DNA of 64,000 bases from Anaerolineaceae bacterium (GTDB lineage: Bacteria; Chloroflexota; Anaerolineae; Anaerolineales; Villigracilaceae): contig WOUS01000002.1 in the NCBI GenBank assembly GCA_009772985.1, positions 124,001 to 188,000 of the forward strand, in the 5' to 3' direction. The position numbers were made by a program, and so were the translations under genes. Position 1 is the stretch's first letter, and every line of letters begins with the position of its first letter. Of the stretch, positions 7,261-15,237 are shown in pieces. The notes beneath the pieces are model-generated. The model had not been told where the DNA came from. It worked only from the letters and a program-made list of their open reading frames with translations, and made no database searches.

Positions 7261-9075
7261 TCAACTCCAGATATCAGACGCCGCGTCACTCAGCCCGAGG
7301 GCGCGCAATTTTTCGCGAGTCGGGCGGCCCGTGACCGGGTCCCAGCCGCGGGCGGAATAATACGCGGCGAGCATCTCCTCCAGCGGCGGGACGTATCCCG
7401 CCACCGGGCCGTCGGCATACGGCTCCAGGAACGCTTTCGGCAGTTTATCGTTGGCGCGTGTCAACCCCATCCGGTTGTTGATGGCGCGCTTCAAATTCCA
7501 GGCGCGTTCGCCGCTGCGGAGCATGTCATCCACCGCCCAATCCAGTCCGCAGGCTGCGTTGACGAGGCCAACGGTCATCTCCGGGGAAATGTTGGCAAAC
7601 AGGCACATCACCAGCGCATCGCAGGCCGTGCGCCAGTCCTGGTGGCGCGCCACGTTGGCGGCCTTCTCCGCCCCGGCCTGCTTTTCGTAGAACTGCAAGC
7701 CCAGGCTGGCGTCGGCCTGGCCCCAGTCCACGAAGAAATAATCGGATTTGTTGTGGCACGCGCCGCGCGGACTGGTGGCGTAAACCAGCGCCATCCCGGA
7801 GACGCCGCGCGGGTCGTGGTAGGCCGCTTCCAGCCCATTCACCTGCACGGCCTCGTCCTCTGCGCCGAAGCGCGCCGCAAACCGGCGCGCGCCGCCGGCC
7901 ATGAAGTTGCCGATCCCCTCGCGGCGGGCCATCAGGTGGAGCAATTTCTCCGCGCCCGTCACGTCGCCCCAGCGCAGGGGAAAACCGGTGTCCTTATCGG
8001 TGACGATCCCTTTTTCGTAGAGGTGGAACGCCAGGCCAACAATATTCGACGCGCTGATGATATCCATGCCGTACCGGTCGCACACCTCGCCCAGGCGGAC
8101 AATGGCAGGCAGGTCATCGTTGAGCAGGTTCGGGCCGAAGCCGACCACCGTCTCGTACTCCGGGCCTTTGCGCCGCACCCCGTCGCCCAGATCCACAACC
8201 CGGCCGCAGGCAATGACGCAGGCGTGGCAGGCGCTTACGCCTTTCAAGATCGTCTCGGCCATGGTCGCGCCGGAGACCCTGTCCACATTTTCCATTGTCG
8301 CCTGGTGGTAATACTTCTTCGGCATGGAGCCGAGATAATCGGCATAGTCGGCCACCCCCGCCGTACCCAGGTCGTGCGTCACCTGGGCAATATTGTCGGC
8401 TTTCAGCGCCCGGTTGGCCTCGCCGCGCAAAGGCATGTACGCCTCGGGCCGCGCCAGGGGCGGCTTCTTCGTCCCCTTGACAGCGATGGCTTTGAGATTT
8501 TTCGAACCGGCCACCGCCCCCAGCCCGGTGCGTCCCGCCGTCCGCCCGTGGTCGCAGAAGAGACCGGCGAACAGCACGCCGTTCTCGCCCGCCGGGCCGA
8601 TGGTCAGCACGTGCGCGTTCGGAACGCCGATCTCGGTTTTGATGATGGACTGCGATTCATACGTGTCTTCGCCCCACACCGACGCGGCGTCCCGGACCTC
8701 GAGCCTGCCACCGTTTAACCAGAGATAGACCGGCTCCTCGGCTTTTCCGGTAATCCACAATCCGTCGTAGCCGCAAAAACGAAGTTCCGGGCCCCAGAAC
8801 CCGCCGCAGTTGGACTCGGCCCACAGCCCGGTGGCCGGCGATTTTCCGCAGACGACGAACCGTCCCACCGCCGGGCCAGCGGTGCCGGTCAGCGGACCGG
8901 TCAGGAACAGGAGCGGCGCGTCGGGCGAGACAGGATCGAGGTCCCGCGTGAGCGCCGGATACAGCAGGCGCGCCGCCAGCGACGCGCCGCCAAGATAGTC
9001 ACGTTCCCATTCCGGCGGGACGACGTATTCGGACGTTTCGCCGGTGGTCAGGTTGATTTTCAGGATGGGCTGCAT
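7261..9075 (-). CDS. Aldehyde:ferredoxin oxidoreductase (tungsten/molybdenum pterin enzyme)
   Basis: This 604-residue enzyme of the AOR family oxidises aldehydes to carboxylates, or reduces acids, with ferredoxin. The N-terminal pterin-binding domain shows LGGASLAARLL, GPLTGTAGPAVGRFVV and GYDGLWITGKA. A [4Fe-4S] cluster site CHACVIACGR (CxxCxxxC, about residue 282) is completed by a distal Cys in DALVMCLF. GPAGENGVLFA and RTGLGAVAGSKNLKAI are typical family blocks. No Cys is missing. It follows the SCP2-like gene by ten bases and is probably co-transcribed with it. The physiological aldehyde is unknown. A low-potential electron economy is consistent with KorAB elsewhere in the window. Confidence 0.93.
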   Translation of the reverse strand: MQPILKINLTTGETSEYVVPPEWERDYLGGASLAARLLYPALTRDLDPVSPDAPLLFLTGPLTGTAGPAVGRFVVCGKSPATGLWAESNCGGFWGPELRFCGYDGLWITGKAEEPVYLWLNGGRLEVRDAASVWGEDTYESQSIIKTEIGVPNAHVLTIGPAGENGVLFAGLFCDHGRTAGRTGLGAVAGSKNLKAIAVKGTKKPPLARPEAYMPLRGEANRALKADNIAQVTHDLGTAGVADYADYLGSMPKKYYHQATMENVDRVSGATMAETILKGVSACHACVIACGRVVDLGDGVRRKGPEYETVVGFGPNLLNDDLPAIVRLGEVCDRYGMDIISASNIVGLAFHLYEKGIVTDKDTGFPLRWGDVTGAEKLLHLMARREGIGNFMAGGARRFAARFGAEDEAVQVNGLEAAYHDPRGVSGMALVYATSPRGACHNKSDYFFVDWGQADASLGLQFYEKQAGAEKAANVARHQDWRTACDALVMCLFANISPEMTVGLVNAACGLDWAVDDMLRSGERAWNLKRAINNRMGLTRANDKLPKAFLEPYADGPVAGYVPPLEEMLAAYYSARGWDPVTGRPTREKLRALGLSDAASDIWS

Positions 9076-9085
9076 CGGCGATCCG

Positions 9086-9496
9086 TTAGAGGATCTCGCC
9101 GGTCACATCGCGGCAGCAGCGCACGAAATCCAGCACGGTCGGCACGTTGCGCATCATGTAGGCCATGCTGCCTTTCACCTGCAACTTGCGGGTCATCATG
9201 GCCTGCATCGGGTCGAGTCCGCCCTGCATGATGCGGGAAATGTTATCATAAGTGGCCGTCAGGATAAATAACGGTTTGAGGCCGGAAAGTTCCTTCAGGA
9301 CCTCCACCTTGCGGCATTTGCCATGCCACAGGTCGAGGTAATAGATCAGCCGCTCCGCAAGATGGCCGCTCGGTTCGATGATCACGACCATGTCGCCTTC
9401 CCATTTCCTGGCGATCTGGGCATAGCGTTCATCGGAATTCAATTTGTCGTGGAGGGTCTGCAACCACTCGGGGCTTGGAAATATGGGGAACATCAT
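9086..9496 (-). CDS. SCP2-like sterol-carrier-fold protein
   Basis: This 136-residue protein starts MMFPIFPSPEWLQTLHDKLN after AAAGGAGTC. It contains a WEGDMVVIIEPSG strand and the C-terminal GGLDPMQAMMTRKLQVKG, the hallmark of the SCP2 sterol-transfer fold (D.....M.GKL...G). Such small proteins bind hydrophobic ligands or acyl compounds. Its placement directly before the aldehyde:ferredoxin oxidoreductase suggests that it delivers or holds a hydrophobic substrate for that enzyme, but this is inference from neighbourhood alone. Confidence 0.75.
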   Translation of the reverse strand: MMFPIFPSPEWLQTLHDKLNSDERYAQIARKWEGDMVVIIEPSGHLAERLIYYLDLWHGKCRKVEVLKELSGLKPLFILTATYDNISRIMQGGLDPMQAMMTRKLQVKGSMAYMMRNVPTVLDFVRCCRDVTGEIL

Positions 9497-9710
9497 CTGA
9501 CTCCTTTGGCGAAGACATGGGATGCAATAAAAGCAATTTGCAAAAGCATTATATCATTTTCATTTTGCGGCCCGAACGAGTCTTAAAACGACAATCTTTG
9601 CCTCTTGCATTAATTTCCAAGTTCGTCTATGCTTAACACATACGGAGAAGGGACACTGTCCTGAACCCGCGCCGTCAGAAGCGGCTAAACCTAGCAAAAG
9701 GAGAGAAGAG

Positions 9711-10505
9711 ATGAAAAAGTATTCACTGATCGTTGGAATCCTGATCATCGCCAGCCTCATCTTCACGGCCTGCCTGCCCGATACGACCGGCGGAGGCGGC
9801 GGGAGCGCGGCTGAAGGTTTGCCCGACCTGGGCGGCCGCACGATCATTGTTGCGGTGGAAAACGCCTACCCGCCGTTCAACATGATTGACGAAGCGTCGG
9901 GCGATGGCGTGGGCTGGGACTATGATGTGGTCCGCGAAATCTGCACTCGCATCAACTGTGTGCCGGAATTCGCCCAGGCTGCCTGGGACGGCATCTTCCC
10001 GGCCATGGCCGCCGGCGAATATGACATGCTGGCCGACGGCGTGACCTTCACCGCCGAGCGCGACCAGACCGTTGACTTCTCCATCCCGTACGTGACCATC
10101 GGCCAGGTCCTGCTGGTGCGCGCTGACGAAACCCGCACGCTGGACGAGTTCATCGCCGACGCCGCGGCCCTGATCGGCACCCAGCTTGGCACCACCAACG
10201 AGATCGTCGCCAAGGAGACCTTCCCGGCGGAACGGGTCCAATCCTTCGAGGACTTCGGCGGCGCCGTGCTGGCGCTCCTGTCCGGGGATATTGACGGCAT
10301 CGTGATTGACAACGTGAGCGCGGCCGGTTTCATGTCCGCCAATGTTGATCAGATGAAGATCGCCGACCAGATTACCTCCGATGAACAATTGGCCTTCGTC
10401 TTCCCGCCCGGAAGCGACCTGATCGAGCCGGTCAACGCCGCGCTGCAATCCATGATGGACGACGGCAAACTCGACGAACTCAACATAAAGTGGGGATTGA
10501 AGTAA
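9711..10505 (+). CDS. Amino acid ABC transporter substrate-binding lipoprotein
   Basis: This 264-residue extracytoplasmic binding protein is of family 3 (polar amino acid/opine type). The lipoprotein signal ends at FTAC (Cys20) and is followed by a Gly-rich linker. The mature domain begins [19 protein letters not shown], with [13 protein letters not shown] and [20 protein letters not shown] as typical family 3 motifs. The C-terminal [11 protein letters not shown] closes the fold. A strong AAGGAGAG precedes the ATG. Downstream lies a stable hairpin and then the permease gene, so the binding protein is probably made in excess over the permease. The ligand is not predictable here. Confidence 0.92.
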   Translation: MKKYSLIVGILIIASLIFTACLPDTTGGGGGSAAEGLPDLGGRTIIVAVENAYPPFNMIDEASGDGVGWDYDVVREICTRINCVPEFAQAAWDGIFPAMAAGEYDMLADGVTFTAERDQTVDFSIPYVTIGQVLLVRADETRTLDEFIADAAALIGTQLGTTNEIVAKETFPAERVQSFEDFGGAVLALLSGDIDGIVIDNVSAAGFMSANVDQMKIADQITSDEQLAFVFPPGSDLIEPVNAALQSMMDDGKLDELNIKWGLK

Positions 10506-10533
10506 TTTCCCTTCCAGCCGTTTCTGACATTCG

Positions 10534-10564
10534 ACAGGATGGGGGCCGCAAGCCCCCATCCTGT
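10534..10564 (+). promoter_or_regulatory. Intercistronic hairpin between binding protein and permease
   Basis: The 13-bp arms ACAGGATGGGGGC and GCCCCCATCCTGT enclose the loop CGCAA. It is followed by TTAATTAT rather than a clean U-run. It may stabilise the upstream message or partly terminate, as is common downstream of binding-protein genes. Confidence 0.75.
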
Positions 10565-10593
10565 TAATTATGTGCTTATCGGAGGAGAAGGAC

Positions 10594-11478
10594 ATGCAGG
10601 CATCTGCGAAAAGCATCCAGCCGGGCAGCCGTAGAACAAGCCTGGCAAAATTACCCTGGTGGGCGTTCATCCTGGTTGCTACCGGCGTTCTCCTGATCTA
10701 CCTGATCCTGGCGGACCAGAAGTACAACGAAACTTTCTGGTATCTTACCCAGGGCATTATTGTCACCCTGCGGATCACGGTCATATCTTACTTTCTTGCA
10801 ACCGTCATCGGCCTGCTGGTGGGACTGGCGCGCATGTCCAAAAACGTTTTCATCAACAACGCGGCAACGCTGTATGTGGAAACGATGCGAGGCGTGCCGA
10901 TGGTGGTGCTTATCCTGTACATGGCCTTTGTCATCATCCCCATTTTTGTGAACAGCGTCCAGTGGGTCGGGGACTGGGGTGTCGGCTGGACGGCGAACCA
11001 GCCCTGGTCGCCATCCACGGTGGCCTTCTGGCACCAGATCTTCCTGTCCATTTCCGGATTCAGTATCCGCGACCTGCCGATGGAGGGACGCGCCATCATC
11101 GCCCTGGCCTTCGGCTACGGCGCGTACGAAGCGGAAGTGTTCCGCGCCGGCATCCAGTCCATCGGCAAGGGGCAAACCGAGGCGGCGCGCTCGCTCGGCA
11201 TGACCTACTTCCAGGCCATGCGTTTCATCATCCTGCCGCAGGCCATCCGCCGCGTCCTGCCGCCGCTCGGCAACGACTTCATCGCCTGCCTGAAAGACTC
11301 GTCGCTGGTGACGGTGCTGGCCATCAACGACCTGACCCAGTTGAGCCGCCTGCGCCGCTCCAGCACCTTCCGCGTCACCGAGACCTTCAACGTGGTGACG
11401 TTCCTCTACCTCTCGATGACGCTCCTGCTCTCCGGCATCGTCCGCTGGCTGGAACAGCGGATGAAGATCGAGGAGTAA
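10594..11478 (+). CDS. Amino acid ABC transporter permease
   Basis: This 294-residue inner-membrane permease starts at MQASAKSIQP; GGAGGAG at 10581-10587 favours this ATG over the one at 10570. Several hydrophobic segments follow, and the His/Glu/Gln-type permease core shows YVETMRGVPMVVLILYMAF and the EAA loop EAARSLGMTYFQAMRFIILPQA (about residues 200-225). The loop couples to an ATPase subunit. No ATP-binding gene follows, and the DNA after it turns AT-rich and unrelated. The transporter must therefore borrow an ATPase from elsewhere or have lost it. Confidence 0.92.
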   Translation: MQASAKSIQPGSRRTSLAKLPWWAFILVATGVLLIYLILADQKYNETFWYLTQGIIVTLRITVISYFLATVIGLLVGLARMSKNVFINNAATLYVETMRGVPMVVLILYMAFVIIPIFVNSVQWVGDWGVGWTANQPWSPSTVAFWHQIFLSISGFSIRDLPMEGRAIIALAFGYGAYEAEVFRAGIQSIGKGQTEAARSLGMTYFQAMRFIILPQAIRRVLPPLGNDFIACLKDSSLVTVLAINDLTQLSRLRRSSTFRVTETFNVVTFLYLSMTLLLSGIVRWLEQRMKIEE

Positions 11479-11726
11479 TGTCCTTCGTTCCTCAGGATGA
11501 TATGGCGGCGCAGTGAAGCGGAGCCTCGACTTTCTCTCTTCCTGCCACATCAATCCTTAATCGTCAGGCGGCGAAACCAACATTGGCGCGAACGCCGCAG
11601 GATCGCATTCATGCCACTATTAAACACACCGAGATTGGATAATACCGGCATTAAACACACCATGCTCGTAGAATCACGAGTTAGCCCGCCCATTGCGAAA
11701 TTCAAAATAGAAAGTGATACACAAAA

Positions 11727-12140
11727 ATGTCTAAAAAAACCAAAGAATGTAATGTTTCCGATTTAGAATCCGAGTTTCGCACGGTAATAAATAGTTTGCT
11801 GTCAGAGGAAGAAGCTCTCCTTTGCTACGAAACCGATTTCCGAGCAAGTAAATTCGCATATTACATTGAGGTTCTGATTGTTACCAAATCTGAGATCATT
11901 AAATTTAATAACACGAATTCAGGAAGACTTGATTTCTTTGAAATGATGTACTTGAACGAAATTGTAGAAATCAAGGAAAACAAAGATATTTATAAATATC
12001 CGGTGATCCAAATTTATGGCCCCAGAGAAGATATGGTAATGGATTTCGCATTTGAGACCGAACAAATCCTTTACACATTTACGAAAAAAATAAGACAGTT
12101 GGTCATGAAGGCTAAATCTTATTCTCCAGGAGCGGGCTAA
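11727..12140 (+). CDS. Hypothetical AT-rich protein with PH-like pattern
   Basis: This 137-residue protein starts MSKKTKECNVSDLESEFRTV. I do not recognise a family. The middle (about 30-125) reads as alternating strands, for example YYIEVLIVTKSEIIKFNN and DFFEMMYLNEIVEIKEN, ending in a helix FTKKIRQLVMKAK. That pattern suggests a PH-like or bPH2-type fold. Base composition is clearly more AT-rich than the flanking genes, suggesting horizontal acquisition. The 248 bases before it (11479-11726) contain no convincing gene, only two copies of ATTAAACACACC. No terminator separates it from the permease. Confidence 0.55.
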   Translation: MSKKTKECNVSDLESEFRTVINSLLSEEEALLCYETDFRASKFAYYIEVLIVTKSEIIKFNNTNSGRLDFFEMMYLNEIVEIKENKDIYKYPVIQIYGPREDMVMDFAFETEQILYTFTKKIRQLVMKAKSYSPGAG

Positions 12141-12262
12141 CACCGGCTCCAGTCGGACAGCGGCTCTGCCGCTCCGCGCAGGCGCGTTTCGCCAGAATAT
12201 GCCATAATTGGTAAGGCGTCTCGCCAGTCCCGCCGCTGCCCGCTGATCCATTCCGTTATTCC

Positions 12263-12292
12263 CAAAAAAGAAGACCCCCGGAGAACGGGGGT
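12263..12292 (-). terminator. Intrinsic terminator of the tRNA-Leu gene
   Basis: On the minus strand ACCCCCG-TTCTC-CGGGGGT is followed by CTTCTTTTTT. It lies eight bases past the tRNA 3' end. Confidence 0.85.
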
Positions 12293-12300
12293 TTCTTGTG

Positions 12301-12382
12301 TGCGCTGGGGGGGACTTGAACCCCCACGCCTTGCGGCACATGGCCCTCAACCATGCCTGTCTGCCAATTCCAGCACCAGCGC
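12301..12382 (-). tRNA. tRNA-Leu (anticodon GAG)
   Basis: The minus strand gives the acceptor stem GCGCTGG/CCAGCGC with discriminator A, a D arm containing TTGGCAGAC, and an anticodon stem-loop CATGG-TTGAGGG-CCATG (anticodon GAG, reading CUC/CUU). A long class II variable arm (TGCCGC-AAGGCGT region) and the T arm GGGGG-TTCAAGT-CCCCC follow. The length is 82 bases without CCA, which is not encoded. Confidence 0.95.
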
Positions 12383-12432
12383 GGAGCAAGCCGTATTATA
12401 ATCACGTTCAAGGTAATGTCAAGCAAATGCAG

Positions 12433-12485
12433 GGCGGGATTCCAATCCCGCCACTTCAATGAATCTGGCGGGATAGAATCCCGCC
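12433..12485. repeat. Pair of related palindromes upstream of plsX
   Basis: GGCGGGATT-CC-AATCCCGCC (12433-12452) and GGCGGGAT-AGA-ATCCCGCC (12467-12485) share the arm GGCGGGAT/ATCCCGCC and are 14 bases apart. The array ends 13 bases before the plsX start codon, so the second hairpin is probably in the plsX leader. Confidence 0.85.
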
Positions 12486-12498
12486 CTACGGAGGACAG

Positions 12499-13518
12499 AT
12501 GACTCGAATTGTAGTGGACGCCATGGGGAGCGACGACTTCCCCGTTCCTGACGTGGTTGGAGCCGTGGCCGCGGCGCGCGAGTACGGCGTGGAGATCATC
12601 CTCGTCGGCGACGAAGCGAAGATCGGACCCGTGCTGGCCGCGCAAAACGCGGACCGGCTGCCGGTCCGGGTAGTGCACGCCCCGGAAATGCTGACGATGG
12701 AAGACAAGGGCATGGCGCTCGTCCTGAAGGCGCGCCGCCCCAACTCGAAGAATTCGATGGCCGTCGGCATTGACCTGGTCAAGAACGGCGAAGCGGACGC
12801 GTTTGTCACGGCGGGCAACACCGGCGCGGCGTCGGTGACCGCCTACTTCCGCCTCGGCACCATCCCCGGCGTGGACCGGCCCGCGCTGGCGCCCATCTTC
12901 CCGACCGCCACCGGTTCGTGCGTGGTCACCGACGTGGGCGCCAACCCCGACTGCAAGCCGGAGAACCTGCTCCAGTTCGCCATCATGGGCAGCATCTACG
13001 CCCAAAAAGCGCGCGGCGTCGCGTCGCCAAAAGTCGGCCTGATCGCCAACGGCGAGGAAGCCGGAAAGGGCAACGAACTGGTCAAGCACACGTATCCGCT
13101 GCTGGCCGAATCGGGGTTGAATTTCTTCGGCAATATCGAAGCCAAGGAACTGCTCGGCGGCAAGGTGGACGTGGCCGTAACCGACGGGTTCACCGGCAAC
13201 GTGCTGCTCAAATCGTCCGAGGCGGTGGCGAAACTGCTGATGGACAAGATCAAGGAAGCCATCCTGACCGGCGGCCTGCTCGCCAAACTCGGCGGCGCGC
13301 TCATCAAGCCATCGCTGAAAGGCATCAGGCAGATGATGGACCCCAGCGAGTACGGCGCGGCGCCCCTGCTCGGCGTGAACGGGCTGGTCTTCATCGGGCA
13401 TGGCCGCTCGGACGCCCTCGCCATCAAGAATGCGGTCCGCGTGGCAAAGAACGCCGTCGAGGCGGACGTGATCGAGTCCATCCGCTCGGCAATCGAAAAA
13501 TCCCTGCAGGGAAAATAG
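12499..13518 (+). CDS. plsX: Phosphate acyltransferase PlsX
   Basis: This 339-residue enzyme converts acyl-ACP and phosphate to acyl-phosphate, the donor for PlsY in phosphatidic acid synthesis at the membrane. It begins MTRIVVDAMGSDDFPVPDVV, the classic PlsX start. Conserved blocks include NSMAVGIDLVKNGEADAFVTAGNTGA, DVGANPDCKPENLLQFA and DGFTGNVLLKSSEA. The C-terminal GAAPLLGVNGLVFIGHGRSDA is also typical. GGAGG precedes the start. The gene usually sits near fapR, fabH or rpmF in other bacteria; here its neighbours are a tRNA and a membrane protein gene. Confidence 0.97.
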   Translation: MTRIVVDAMGSDDFPVPDVVGAVAAAREYGVEIILVGDEAKIGPVLAAQNADRLPVRVVHAPEMLTMEDKGMALVLKARRPNSKNSMAVGIDLVKNGEADAFVTAGNTGAASVTAYFRLGTIPGVDRPALAPIFPTATGSCVVTDVGANPDCKPENLLQFAIMGSIYAQKARGVASPKVGLIANGEEAGKGNELVKHTYPLLAESGLNFFGNIEAKELLGGKVDVAVTDGFTGNVLLKSSEAVAKLLMDKIKEAILTGGLLAKLGGALIKPSLKGIRQMMDPSEYGAAPLLGVNGLVFIGHGRSDALAIKNAVRVAKNAVEADVIESIRSAIEKSLQGK

Positions 13519-13543
13519 TCATCGGACTCCAAAAAGGAAAACC

Positions 13544-14257
13544 ATGAAAACAGTCACCAATACCAAACTCATCAAGCGCAACCGCAAGATCGGGCAATAT
13601 ACCACTCTCGCCGCGCTGGGCGTGCTCGGCCTCGGCCTATACCTTACCTTTGCAATGCCCGACAAGTTCGCCTATTCCCTCGCCTGCCTGCTGTTCGGTT
13701 TCTTTCTCTCGCAGATCGGCATCTACTTTGGCAACCGCTGGGGCCGCTCCCCGCGCCCGGACGAACTCATCAACAAGAACATGAAGGGGCTGGGACGTGA
13801 GTACACCATCTACCACTTCACCACCCCGGCCTCGCATTTCCTCGTCGGCCCGGCCGGGCTGTGGGTCATCCTGCCCTACTATCAGGGCGGGGTGATCCTG
13901 TACGACGGGAAACGCTGGCGCTCCAAGGGCGGAGGCTTCGCGCGCTCCTACATGCGCGTCTTCGGACAGGAGAGCATGGGCCGCCCGGACCTCGAAACGA
14001 ATACGGAAATCCAGTCGGTCAAGCGTTACCTGGAACGCCTGCTCCCCGAAGGGACGCCGGTCCCCGAAGTCCGCGTCGCTCTGCTGTTCACCGATCCGAA
14101 GGTCGAGTTGAAGATCGAGGATGCCCCCCTGCCGGCGATGAAACCGGATGGGTTGAAGGAATTCCTGAAACGCGCCGCCAAGGAAAGGCCGATCACCGAG
14201 TTGACTCTGGCCGCGGTGCGCGATGCGCTGCCGAAGGCCGGGAAAGAGGAGGAGTAA
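13544..14257 (+). CDS. Membrane protein of unknown function, possibly NERD-like
   Basis: The 237-residue product has a basic N-terminus and two adjacent transmembrane segments (about 18-37 and 40-60). A soluble domain follows with LGREYTIYHFTTPASHFLVGPAGLWVILPYYQGG, then TEIQSVKRYLERLLPE and VRVALLFTDPKVEL. The arrangement (hydrophobic hairpin, then a strand-rich domain with VGPAGLWVI and a later VALLFTD strand) is reminiscent of membrane-tethered NERD or restriction-fold domains, but I see no clear catalytic triad. The gap to plsX is 25 bases and includes AAAAAGGAAA, so it is likely co-transcribed with plsX. Function unknown. Confidence 0.6.
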   Translation: MKTVTNTKLIKRNRKIGQYTTLAALGVLGLGLYLTFAMPDKFAYSLACLLFGFFLSQIGIYFGNRWGRSPRPDELINKNMKGLGREYTIYHFTTPASHFLVGPAGLWVILPYYQGGVILYDGKRWRSKGGGFARSYMRVFGQESMGRPDLETNTEIQSVKRYLERLLPEGTPVPEVRVALLFTDPKVELKIEDAPLPAMKPDGLKEFLKRAAKERPITELTLAAVRDALPKAGKEEE

Positions 14258-14266
14258 ACACAAACT

Positions 14267-14289
14267 TCCGAAGTTTCCAAAACTTCGGA
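14267..14289. repeat. Short hairpin just after the membrane protein gene
   Basis: TCCGAAGTT and AACTTCGGA pair around a five-base loop. There is no T-run, so it is not by itself a terminator. Confidence 0.6.
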
Positions 14290-14312
14290 TTTAGTCAGGT
14301 GTCAAGAGTAGA

Positions 14313-14340
14313 AAAAGCCCGGCGAATATGCTGGGCTTTT
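14313..14340 (+). terminator. Intrinsic terminator after the plsX operon
   Basis: AAAAGCCC and GGGCTTTT enclose a 12-base loop, ending in TTTTG. Confidence 0.75.
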
Positions 14341-14383
14341 GAATATTAAAGCAATCATTTAATAGAACTCTTGTCGAAAAGAC

Positions 14384-14411
14384 TTGACGCTCTTATTTTC
14401 CGTGATATATT
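14384..14411 (+). promoter_or_regulatory. Sigma-70-like promoter
   Basis: TTGACG (14384-14389) and TATATT (14406-14411) are 16 bases apart and preceded by AT-rich DNA. The promoter would drive the gene at 14470, which has AGGAGG before its ATG. Confidence 0.6.
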
Positions 14412-14469
14412 GTTATTGGTAATGTCGCACACGCTTTAATCGCCACTCTGTTGCGGTCAGGAGGTTATT

Positions 14470-15078
14470 ATGTCTGAGGAGACCAGTAAACCACAGTATC
14501 GGAATGAATGGACGAAGTATGTAGCCACTCTCATCAACCAAGGAAAAACTCCCTCGCAAATAGTAGCCTCGATGGTTCAGGCGGGCTGGAAAGAAGATGA
14601 AGCGCGAAAATTTGCGGGGGAGGTTTTTCAATTAGTCAGTTTGACTACACCCGCGGCCACCCAACCCCAGCCGCCAAAAAAGAAATCTTTACTATGGCTT
14701 TACTTACTATTAGGCATAATAGGTGTATGTGTTGCCGTTTACTTCATTGCGAATTTATCAGGAGGTGGCGGAGGAGGAGGGGGAGGAATTGTCCAGCCCG
14801 AAGATTGCGCGATTATTACTTATGTCAAATGTCAAGACGCTTACTCCGGAGTTGATGTAGTTGGAACAGTAACGAATGCGTGTTCTGCCGAACTGCGATA
14901 TGTAAAGATAGTCTCGGAGGTATATAACGCACAAGGAATTCTAATAGAGAGTGATATAGAGTGGATTCAAAACCTTACCTATCAGGAGCAAGCAACTTTT
15001 GAATCACCCATGCGATCCTCCTCGTCGGAAGTAAAATCATGTAAAGCCAGGGTGGAGGATGCAGATTACGCCCCATAA
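14470..15078 (+). CDS. Single-pass membrane protein with FxLYD-like extracellular domain
   Basis: This 202-residue protein has a cytoplasmic helical N-terminus (residues 12-60, NEWTKYVATLINQGKTPSQI then MVQAGWKEDEARKFAGEVF). A Pro/Lys linker and one transmembrane helix (about 73-96) follow, then a run of nine glycines. The C-terminal domain (about 110-195) reads CQDAYSGVDVVGTVTNACSAELRYVKIVSEVYNAQGILIESD, the FxLYD/DUF3426 style beta-sandwich found in secreted proteins. The codon use is AT-richer than in the neighbours. It has its own promoter and terminator. Function unknown. Confidence 0.75.
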   Translation: MSEETSKPQYRNEWTKYVATLINQGKTPSQIVASMVQAGWKEDEARKFAGEVFQLVSLTTPAATQPQPPKKKSLLWLYLLLGIIGVCVAVYFIANLSGGGGGGGGGIVQPEDCAIITYVKCQDAYSGVDVVGTVTNACSAELRYVKIVSEVYNAQGILIESDIEWIQNLTYQEQATFESPMRSSSSEVKSCKARVEDADYAP

Positions 15079-15108
15079 GAGCCGTATAACTGATTATTAG
15101 CATACAGC

Positions 15109-15134
15109 AGCCCGGTCTTAGATACCGGGCTTTT
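15109..15134 (+). terminator. Intrinsic terminator
   Basis: AGCCCGGT and ACCGGGCT pair around a seven-base loop, followed by TTTTG. Confidence 0.8.
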
Positions 15135-15237
15135 GTTTATGGGGATGGTACAATACTCACCTCCCCCGCGGGGGTGCGCGCCTTGCGCGTTCCTGCATAT
15201 GGGTATATACTCGAAAAAATAGTACACTTGTTCTAAT

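Noticed and set aside
12125-12200. Possible integron attC site after the AT-rich hypothetical gene (GGCTAACA and GC-rich inverted sequence)
   Set aside because: The core does not match RYYYAAC, I find no paired GTTRRRY site, and there is no integrase or second cassette.
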